NCBI GenBank assembly: GCA_937898155.1 | Contig: CALEJO010000089.1 | Coordinates: 1 to 9,953 of the forward strand | Direction of reading: 5' to 3' | DNA length: 9,953 nt | From: an uncultured Clostridia bacterium | GTDB taxonomy: Bacteria > Bacillota > Clostridia > Oscillospirales > CAG-272 | Translations under genes and position numbers: made by a program | Notes under the pieces: model-generated | The model's database searches: none | What the model was told of the DNA's origin: nothing | The model's input: only the letters and a program-made list of their open reading frames with translations | Part shown: positions 4,887 to 9,953 of the stretch, in pieces | Numbering within the stretch: the stretch's first letter is position 1 | How the letters are laid out: each line of letters opens with the position of its first letter

Positions 4887-5285
4887 ATGAAACCCATCGC
4901 CATTTCCGAAAACCACCTTTACCAAAAGGTGTATGCAAAAGGTCAAAAAGCCGTTTGCAAGCATATCGTGGTATATGTTTTGACGGATTACCACGCCTCG
5001 CGCCTCGCGCGCGAGAACCCGCTCAAGTTGAGGATCAACCGTCTCGGTCTGACGGTTTCCAAAAAACTCGGAGGAGCGGTCGTGCGGTCACGCGTGAAAC
5101 GGATCCTGCGTGCCGCCTATCGACAACTCGAAACGGAGCACCCGCTGAGAAAGGGCAAGCTGATCGTGATCGCCGCGCGCGATGCCGCGTGCCGCGCGAA
5201 AATGCAGGATATTTACGGCGACCTTTATTACGCCGCGAAGAAGCTGAACCTGATCGGAATCGCGCCCGATCCCCATGAGCCATGA
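4887..5285 (+). CDS. rnpA: Ribonuclease P protein component
   Basis: RnpA binds RNase P RNA and the 5' leader of precursor tRNA and aids 5' maturation. The 132-residue protein has the normal length and fold order: an N-terminal NHLYQKVYAKG segment, a central strand VVYVL, and the basic helix RLGLTVSKKLGGAVVRSRVK that carries the family signature, followed by RILRAAYRQLE. In the signature the usual R-N-R reads R67-S68-R69. The ATG at 4887 was chosen because GGAGG (4871-4875) precedes it and residues before it do not fit the family; spacing of 11 bases is rather long. Its TGA overlaps the yidD ATG. Confidence 0.95.
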   Translation: MKPIAISENHLYQKVYAKGQKAVCKHIVVYVLTDYHASRLARENPLKLRINRLGLTVSKKLGGAVVRSRVKRILRAAYRQLETEHPLRKGKLIVIAARDAACRAKMQDIYGDLYYAAKKLNLIGIAPDPHEP

Positions 5286-5557
5286 GACATCTCGGAATCT
5301 TTTTCGTCCGGCTTTATCAAAAGCTGATCTCTCCGCTCAAACCGCCGAGCTGTCGCTTTACGCCGACCTGTTCTCAATATGCGATCGAAGCGTTCCGCGA
5401 ATGGGGCTTTTTTTGCGGACTCGCGCTCGCGATCTGGCGCATTTTGCGCTGTAATCCTTTTTCCAAAGGCGGCGAGGATCCCGTGCCCCTAAGAAAACGG
5501 CATCGCAAGGATGCCGAAATCTCCCAAGAAAGCAAAGGAGAATCATCAGAAACATGA
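5282..5557 (+). CDS. yidD: Membrane protein insertion efficiency factor YidD
   Basis: YidD (DUF37, PF01809) is a small amphipathic protein at the inner face of the membrane that helps YidC insert proteins. The 91-residue protein carries the full signature SPLKPPSCRFTPTCSQYA, with C24 and C30, then AIEAFREWGFFCGLALAIWRILRCNPF (C57) and GGEDPVP. A basic, hydrophilic tail of about 20 residues follows. Its ATG overlaps the rnpA stop (ATGA) and its own stop overlaps the yidC start in the same way. No ribosome binding site precedes it, so translation is probably coupled to rnpA. Confidence 0.95.
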   Translation: MRHLGIFFVRLYQKLISPLKPPSCRFTPTCSQYAIEAFREWGFFCGLALAIWRILRCNPFSKGGEDPVPLRKRHRKDAEISQESKGESSET

Positions 5558-6636
5558 GTTTTATCAATAAGTTTTTCGGAAGCATTCTTTCCGCGTTCAA
5601 CGACTTTACGGGACATTACGTCCTCGCGCTTCTCCTCTTCGCGTTGCTCGTCAAGGTGATCTTACTTCCCTTCGGCATCAAGCAACAGAAGAATTCGGTG
5701 AAGCAAGCCGCCATGAAGCCGAAAGAAATGGCGATCCGGAACAAATACCGCGGGCGGACCGACCAACCCACCCAGCAAAAAATGAACAATGAGATCATGG
5801 AGCTTTACCAGCAGGAGGGCTACAATCCTGCCGGCGGTTGTCTCCCGCTTCTCATTCAGATGGTAATCATCATCATCCTTTACGGCATCGTCTATAATCC
5901 GCTCAAATATATCTGCGGATACGACCAAAATGTGCTGAACGTCATCGCAAGCTACGCGGCGAACCTCGGCGAAACGATCAAGGGCTTTGCCGACGGCGCA
6001 TTCAAGGGACAGGACATCTATCTCGTGCAATACGTGACGGCGGAGCATCTCGGCGGCATCAACGAAGCGCTGAAAGCCGCGAGCCTTGACACCGTGCTGA
6101 CGCTCGAAAGCATCCCGAACTTCAATTTGTTCGGTCAGTCGCTCGCGACCGCGCCGACCTGGACGACGTGGCTCGTCGCCGTTCCGTGGATCAACTGCGC
6201 ATTCACGCTCGGCTCGATGTATCTGACACGCAAGCTGACGTTCCAGCCGATGGCGGATCAGAACGGCAAATCCATGACCGTTATGAATCTCGTCATGGCA
6301 GGCATGACCACATGGCTCGCGTTCACCTTCCCCGCCGCGCTCGGTATTTACTGGATTTTCAATACCGTTCTCGGCGTTGCCCAGCAGTTCATCCTTTATA
6401 AGGTGATCCCGCTCCCGAAATTCACCGAAGCCGACTATAAGCAGGCGGAACGCGAATATCTCGGCCGTTCAATGAAAAAAGAACAGGCAGAGCGCGTGAA
6501 AGCCGCACTCGCGCGTCCGCTCGACGAAGAAGAATACGCCGACCTCGGCGATTATCACTCCGTCTATGACGAGAAGCCCGCCGCTTCCGGCGACAGCCCC
6601 GTGGGGAAAGCCCCCCTCAAAAAAAAGAATAAGTGA
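5554..6636 (+). CDS. yidC: Membrane protein insertase YidC (Oxa1 family)
   Basis: YidC inserts and folds membrane proteins, alone or with SecYEG. This 360-residue protein is the Gram-positive type without the large periplasmic domain. It has a first membrane segment (about 22-40), a cytoplasmic coiled hairpin (about 43-90), the conserved NPAGGCLPLLIQ (91-102) opening the second segment, a long external loop (about 118-200), and further segments in 203-225 and about 240-290 with FPAALGIYWIFNTVLGVAQQF. A charged tail of 70 residues ends in KKKNK. In the first segment the conserved groove arginine position appears to be Lys34 (LLVKVILLPF). No lipobox is present, unlike SpoIIIJ of Bacillus. AAAGGAG (5534-5540) lies 13 bases upstream; coupling to yidD is likely. 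Confidence 0.95.
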   Translation: MSFINKFFGSILSAFNDFTGHYVLALLLFALLVKVILLPFGIKQQKNSVKQAAMKPKEMAIRNKYRGRTDQPTQQKMNNEIMELYQQEGYNPAGGCLPLLIQMVIIIILYGIVYNPLKYICGYDQNVLNVIASYAANLGETIKGFADGAFKGQDIYLVQYVTAEHLGGINEALKAASLDTVLTLESIPNFNLFGQSLATAPTWTTWLVAVPWINCAFTLGSMYLTRKLTFQPMADQNGKSMTVMNLVMAGMTTWLAFTFPAALGIYWIFNTVLGVAQQFILYKVIPLPKFTEADYKQAEREYLGRSMKKEQAERVKAALARPLDEEEYADLGDYHSVYDEKPAASGDSPVGKAPLKKKNK

Positions 6637-6652
6637 GGATAGATTCACAAAC

Positions 6653-7528
6653 ATGAAAAAAGACACAATCGTCTCCGCAAAAACCGTTGACGAAGCCGTC
6701 AGCGCCGGTGCCGCCGAGCTCGGCACCACCGCGGAGAACGTCAGCTACACCGTAATCGAGGAGCCGAAAAAGGGCTTCCTCGGTATGGGCAGCTCCCTTG
6801 CCAAGGTGCAGGTGACCTATATCTATAAGCCGCTCGAAGCCGCGCGCTCATTCATCGAAACGTTGATGGAAAACCTCGGCATCACGGGTGAAATCACCGT
6901 GCACGACGACGGCGACGGCGAAGCGCTCATCACCATTTCCGGCGAAAGCGCTTCCGCGCTGATCGGTCATCACGGCGACACGCTGGAAGCGTTCCAGTAT
7001 CTCGTCAATCTCGCCGCCAACAAAAAGGACGACGAGGACCGTCAATATACGCGCATCAGCATCGACATCGAAAACTACCGCGAAAAACGCGAGGAAGCGC
7101 TCACGAAGCTCGCCGCCCGCATGGCGGCAAAGGTCAAAAAGACCGGCCGCAACGTCGCGCTCGAACCGATGAACGCTTATGAGCGCCGCATCATCCACGC
7201 CGCCGTGCAAAAGATCGACGGGGTTTCGACCAACTCGGTCGGCGCCGAAGGCAATCGCCGCGTCGTGATCTTCCCCGAGGGCGCGGAAAAACCCACCGAG
7301 ATCACCGAGCCGCAGAGAAGCGCCGGCTCCTCCCGCGGTCGTCGCGGCGGACATTCCTCCGACCGTCGCCGTTCCGAGAGAAGACCTGCGGAACACACCG
7401 AGGAAAGACCGATCCCGCGTCGTCGTCCCGATGCCCCGCGTCCCACGCCGCGCAAGATCGAAAAGGCAAAAGACCTCGAATCGTATTTTGCCAAGCTCAA
7501 AGAGTTTTCCAATAATATGCCACAATAA
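6653..7528 (+). CDS. jag: Jag/KhpB RNA-binding protein with a long basic C-terminal tail
   Basis: Jag (KhpB, EloR) is an RNA-binding protein that, in Firmicutes studied, pairs with KhpA and affects cell elongation. The 291 residues show three domains in order: Jag_N (1-55) with KKGFLGMG (39-46); a KH domain around ALIGHHGDTLEAFQYLV with GxxG loop 105-108; and an R3H domain with ERRIIH, R178 and H182. Residues 208-291 form an extension rich in Arg, Pro and Ser (SRGRRGG, DRRRSERR, IPRRRPDAPRP), ending in a short helix-like DLESYFAKLKEF. The ATG at 6653 marks the canonical MKK start; GAGG (6635-6638) is 14 bases away, a long spacing. The gene starts 16 bases after yidC and is followed by a hairpin. 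Confidence 0.93.
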   Translation: MKKDTIVSAKTVDEAVSAGAAELGTTAENVSYTVIEEPKKGFLGMGSSLAKVQVTYIYKPLEAARSFIETLMENLGITGEITVHDDGDGEALITISGESASALIGHHGDTLEAFQYLVNLAANKKDDEDRQYTRISIDIENYREKREEALTKLAARMAAKVKKTGRNVALEPMNAYERRIIHAAVQKIDGVSTNSVGAEGNRRVVIFPEGAEKPTEITEPQRSAGSSRGRRGGHSSDRRRSERRPAEHTEERPIPRRRPDAPRPTPRKIEKAKDLESYFAKLKEFSNNMPQ

Positions 7529-7565
7529 AAAACGGGGCTGCTGTGCTTGCACGGCGGCCCGTTTT
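7529..7565 (+). terminator. Long hairpin between jag and mnmE
   Basis: AAAAC (7529-7533) pairs with GTTTT (7561-7565); one G is bulged; GGG (7535-7537) pairs with CCC (7558-7560); and CTGCTGTG (7538-7545) pairs with CACGGCGG (7550-7557) with two wobbles, loop CTTG. That is 16 bp starting at the base after the jag stop. The T's within the 3' arm plus CATTTCTT make it terminator-like. As mnmE has no visible promoter of its own, partial read-through is likely. Confidence 0.7.
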
Positions 7566-7589
7566 CATTTCTTGATGGAGGGACGGAGT

Positions 7590-8987
7590 ATGTCCACACA
7601 TCTTTTTGATTCCACCGTCGCGGCGATCAGCACGGCGCGCGGCAAGGGCGGCATCGCTGTCATCCGCGTTTCCGGCGACGACGCGATCCCGATTTGCGAA
7701 GCGTTCGTCCGGCCGCACGGCGAAAAGCCGCTTTCCGCACTTGCCGCGAATACGGCGGCGGTCGCTACGATTCTCGGTGACAGAAATGAGCCGCTCGACG
7801 AGGGCGTCGTCACCGTCTTCCGCGCGCCGCGCTCCTATACGGGCGAGGATGTCGTCGAGATCAGCTGTCACGGCGGTGTTTTGCTAACCGAAGCCGTCCT
7901 GTCCCGCGCGCTCGCGTGCGGTGCCGTGCAGGCGGGACCCGGGGAATTTACCCGCCGCGCCTTTTCGGCGGGCAAGCTGTCGCTTTCGCAGGCGGAAGCC
8001 GTAATCGGCATGATCGACGCGGAAACAAGCAGCGCGCTTTCCCTTTCGCGCCGTCAGCTCGGCGGCAGCATCAAGCGCGAGACAGATCGGCTTTACGACA
8101 AGCTCAAAGCCGTCGTGTCCGGCGTTTACGCCGCCATCGACTTCCCCGACGAAGACCTGTCCCCGCTCACCGAAGCGGACGTCCGGCGGGAAATCGACGA
8201 AACGCAAGATGCCCTGACGCGACTCCGCGACTCCTATAAGACGGGGCACGCCGTTTGCGAGGGCGTGCGCACCGTGATTTTCGGCAAGCCGAACACGGGC
8301 AAATCGACCGTTTTGAATCTGCTTTTGCAAAAAGACCGCGCCATCGTCACGGAGGTGGCGGGCACGACGCGCGACGTCATCTCCGAAACCGTTTCGCTCG
8401 GCGATGTCCTGCTCCGCCTTTCCGATACGGCGGGCGTGCGCGAGGCGACCGATCGCATCGAGCAAATCGGCGTGGATCGCTCCGTCGCGGCGCTCCGTGA
8501 CGCCGAATTGATCCTCGCCGTCTTTGACGGTTCCGCGCCCTTTGACGCGGAGGACGAAGCCGTGCTGACGCTTCTTCGCGAAGAGCAGGCGCGCGGCGCG
8601 GAAATTCTCCCCGTTCTCAACAAAAGCGACCTGCCGACGCGTTTCGACGTGACCGAGATCGAGCGCACGCTTGGGGCGCCGCTCGTTCTCTCCGCCAAAG
8701 ACGAAACCGCACGGCAGATCCTCGTAGATGCCGTCACAGCGCGCTTCTGTGAAACGTCGCTCTCCTCCGCAGACGACGCGATCTTAACGAACGCGCGGCA
8801 AGCCGCCGCCATCGAAACGGCGCTCGCCGATGTCAAAAATGCGCGCGCCGCGCTCGACACCTTCGGGCAGGACACGGCGTGCGACGAACTCGTGCGCGCG
8901 ATGGGCAAGCTCGGCGAGCTCGACGGGCGCGAGGTCGGCATCGACGTCGTGGACAGTATTTTTCACCGTTTTTGTGTAGGAAAATAA
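7590..8987 (+). CDS. mnmE: tRNA modification GTPase MnmE (TrmE)
   Basis: With MnmG, MnmE makes the carboxymethylaminomethyl (or aminomethyl) group on U34 of tRNAs reading two-family-box codons. The 465-residue protein is complete. It has the N-terminal tetrahydrofolate-binding domain (STVAAISTARGKGGIAVIRVSG), a helical domain, and the GTPase domain with G1 GKPNTGKS (232-239), G2 in GTTRD, G3 DTAG (279-282) and G4 NKSD (344-347). It ends FCVGK, the family's C-terminal Cys motif (CIGK type). ATG 7590 was chosen because GGAGGG (7577-7582) is seven bases upstream; an in-frame ATG at 7575 lacks such a site. mnmG, the usual next gene, is not found; birA starts one base after the stop. Confidence 0.96.
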   Translation: MSTHLFDSTVAAISTARGKGGIAVIRVSGDDAIPICEAFVRPHGEKPLSALAANTAAVATILGDRNEPLDEGVVTVFRAPRSYTGEDVVEISCHGGVLLTEAVLSRALACGAVQAGPGEFTRRAFSAGKLSLSQAEAVIGMIDAETSSALSLSRRQLGGSIKRETDRLYDKLKAVVSGVYAAIDFPDEDLSPLTEADVRREIDETQDALTRLRDSYKTGHAVCEGVRTVIFGKPNTGKSTVLNLLLQKDRAIVTEVAGTTRDVISETVSLGDVLLRLSDTAGVREATDRIEQIGVDRSVAALRDAELILAVFDGSAPFDAEDEAVLTLLREEQARGAEILPVLNKSDLPTRFDVTEIERTLGAPLVLSAKDETARQILVDAVTARFCETSLSSADDAILTNARQAAAIETALADVKNARAALDTFGQDTACDELVRAMGKLGELDGREVGIDVVDSIFHRFCVGK

Positions 8988-8988
8988 G

Positions 8989-9705
8989 ATGAAATTCAAC
9001 GGATATTCGCTCGGGGACGTGCCCGTTTTGCATTACGACGCGCTCCCCTCGACCAATACGCTCGCCAAAGAACTGTTTTTGCGCGGCGAGCAGACATTCT
9101 GCGTCGTTCGCGCCGACACGCAAAGTGCGGGGCGCGGGCGACTCGGTCGCTCGTTCTTTTCGCAAAGCGGCGTATTCATGAGCTTGCTCCTGACACCGTC
9201 CCGCTTTTCCGTGCCCGCGGAGCTGCTCACCAGCGCCGCCGCCTCGGCGGTCTGCCGCGTCGTCCGCGAAGCCGGCTACGACGCAAGCATCAAATGGGTG
9301 AACGACATTTTCGTCAGCGGCAAAAAAGTCTGCGGTATCCTGACGGAAGCGATCACCGCCGAACGCGTCGGCTATATCATCGGCATCGGGATAAATATCG
9401 GCGAAGCGGACTTTCCCGAAGAACTTTGCGATATCGCAGGGACGCTCGCACACAGCGAAAAAGACGCGTTGTTCGCGCGCCTTGTGCCGGCGCTTCTCGA
9501 CGCGCTCAACGTGCCGCCCGAAGCCATTTTGCGCGATTGCGCGGCGTATTCCTGCGTGATCGGCAAGCGCGTGCGCTTTTTCGGTGCCGCCGAGGGAGAG
9601 GGCGTTGCCAAAGGGCTCGCGCCCGACGGCGGGCTTCTCGTCCGCACGGACGACGGCGCGCTCCGTCATCTCATCAGCGGAGAAATCTCTTTACGAACGA
9701 TATGA
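8989..9705 (+). CDS. birA: Biotin--[acetyl-CoA-carboxylase] ligase, without DNA-binding domain
   Basis: The enzyme activates biotin with ATP to biotinyl-AMP and attaches it to a lysine of biotin carboxyl carrier domains such as that of acetyl-CoA carboxylase. The 238-residue protein has the BPL catalytic domain: the start LPSTNTLAKE, the biotinyl-AMP loop GRGRLGR (48-54), the catalytic KWVND (K102-D106), and GIGINIG. A small C-terminal SH3-like domain ends in LISGEISLRTI. The N-terminal helix-turn-helix of the bifunctional BirA repressor is absent, so this is a ligase only. ATG 8989 starts one base after mnmE; TAGGA (8977-8981), inside the mnmE end, lies seven bases upstream. A terminator begins directly after its stop. 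Confidence 0.95.
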   Translation: MKFNGYSLGDVPVLHYDALPSTNTLAKELFLRGEQTFCVVRADTQSAGRGRLGRSFFSQSGVFMSLLLTPSRFSVPAELLTSAAASAVCRVVREAGYDASIKWVNDIFVSGKKVCGILTEAITAERVGYIIGIGINIGEADFPEELCDIAGTLAHSEKDALFARLVPALLDALNVPPEAILRDCAAYSCVIGKRVRFFGAAEGEGVAKGLAPDGGLLVRTDDGALRHLISGEISLRTI

Positions 9706-9738
9706 AAAAAGCTCCTCTGCACATCAGAGGGGCTTTTT
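9706..9738 (+). terminator. Rho-independent terminator of the rpmH-birA block
   Basis: AAAAAGCTCCTCTG (9706-9719), loop CACAT and CAGAGGGGCTTTTT (9725-9738) form a 14-bp stem with one T-G wobble, whose 3' arm ends in five T's. It begins immediately after the birA stop (9703-9705). The A-rich 5' arm gives a U-tract on the other strand too, so it could work both ways. Confidence 0.88.
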
Positions 9739-9757
9739 CGCTTTTCTTTACGAAAAG
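9739..9757 (+). repeat. 19-bp repeat, copy 2 (identical at 2869-2887)
   Basis: CGCTTTTCTTTACGAAAAG is identical to the copy after greA and lies in the same place relative to the preceding hairpin. It contains CTTTTC (9741-9746) and GAAAAG (9752-9757) as an inverted repeat. Confidence 0.8.
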
Positions 9758-9953
9758 AAGAACGCCAACTTTTTCTCCCACGGGCAAAGAAAAAGGTGAT
9801 AAAGACGTTTTCCGATTTTCTCAGCGGCGAGAAAAGCTCGAAAAGAGCCGCCGAGGCGCTTGCCTCGGACTCCGTATGTGCGGCTGATAACATCAGCACG
9901 TGCGACTCCCCGACCGTTCTCCGCTACGCTCCGAACGCGGAACCACGTCGCAG
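9758..9953. other. End region with serial small inverted repeats and an unrecognised open frame
   Basis: No known gene is recognised. Short perfect inverted repeats follow one another: CTTTTTCT/AGAAAAAG (9769-9776, 9788-9795), TTTTCTC/GAGAAAA (9816-9822, 9829-9835), GCTC/GAGC (9836-9839, 9845-9848), CCGAGGC/GCCTCGG (9851-9857, 9862-9868), GCTGAT/ATCAGC (9883-9888, 9892-9897) and TGCGAC/GTCGCA (9901-9906, 9947-9952). On the plus strand a frame from GTG 9796 (VIKTFSDFLSGEKSSKRAAE) stays open to the edge with GC-rich third positions. It has no clear ribosome binding site or promoter. It may be the start of a protein gene, or structured non-coding sequence; I cannot tell. Confidence 0.35.

Noticed and set aside
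7575..7589. ATG at 7575 as the mnmE start
   Set aside because: No ribosome binding site precedes it, while GGAGGG (7577-7582) is well placed for ATG 7590, and MSTHLFDSTVAAI matches the usual MnmE N-terminus.
8833..9669. A 278-codon minus-strand frame opposite the mnmE end and birA
   Set aside because: MnmE and BirA motifs are intact on the plus strand. The opposite frame has no recognisable motif.
9702..9887. A 62-codon frame whose ATG overlaps the birA stop (ATGA), starting MKKAPLHIRGAFSLFFTKR
   Set aside because: It has no ribosome binding site and its first codons are the birA terminator hairpin and the 19-bp repeat. The similar peptide read at 2835 (from TTG) simply reflects the shared DNA repeat.
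9899..9907. GTGCGAC as a possible 5' end of a group II intron placed after a terminator
   Set aside because: Only a GTGYG-like 5-mer supports it, and it lies 160 bases after the hairpin. No domain V or reverse transcriptase is visible before the window ends.

Overview
The window reads as a chromosomal segment from an anaerobic Bacillota bacterium, most likely a fairly GC-rich member of class Clostridia (Oscillospirales-like). The evidence is the block rpmH-rnpA-yidD-yidC-jag-mnmE, a Gram-positive-type YidC without the large periplasmic domain, strong AGGAGG-type ribosome binding sites, TTGACA/TATAAT promoters in AT-rich patches of otherwise GC-rich DNA, and rho-independent terminators. No phage, insertion sequence, CRISPR array, tRNA or rRNA is visible. 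The organism is an inference from gene order and protein style, not a database result.

Left part (1-2930). The N-terminus of an acidic, unrecognised protein runs off the left edge on the minus strand. It diverges from a RimJ/RimL-type GNAT acetyltransferase (319-912), which has a good promoter and a leader that can fold in two competing ways. A second near-consensus promoter (950-978) drives a small two-helix DUF4190-like membrane protein, a xylose-isomerase-like TIM-barrel protein and, after a small hairpin, the transcript cleavage factor greA. Two strong hairpins follow greA, the second shared with the convergent lipoprotein gene.

Middle (2929-4643). Two minus-strand envelope genes follow: a lipoprotein with a clear lipobox, and a zinc-dependent N-acetylmuramoyl-L-alanine amidase without a signal peptide. 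The lipoprotein has its own consensus promoter, whose -35 box overlaps the amidase stop codon. The amidase and rpmH are divergent. In many Bacillota this slot beside rpmH holds dnaA and oriC. Here dnaA is absent, but one perfect DnaA-box 9-mer overlaps the rpmH -10 box.

Right part (4553-9953). A consensus promoter starts rpmH (L34), then rnpA (RNase P protein), yidD, yidC, jag/khpB, mnmE and birA, all on the plus strand. The rnpA/yidD and yidD/yidC junctions are 4-nt ATGA overlaps, and mnmE and birA are 1 nt apart. The genes join translation (L34), tRNA maturation and modification (RnpA, MnmE), membrane protein insertion (YidD, YidC), RNA binding (Jag) and biotin attachment (BirA). The usual mnmG does not follow mnmE. 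Two internal hairpins probably shape output: an attenuator-like three-helix structure between rpmH and rnpA, and a long hairpin between jag and mnmE. The block ends after birA at a terminator that shares a 19-bp motif with the one after greA. The last 200 bases hold many small inverted repeats and an open frame I do not recognise.

The main protein-coding content is ordinary housekeeping. The less ordinary signals are RNA-level: the rpmH-rnpA junction structure, the repeated terminator module, the GNAT leader, and the oriC-like context without dnaA.
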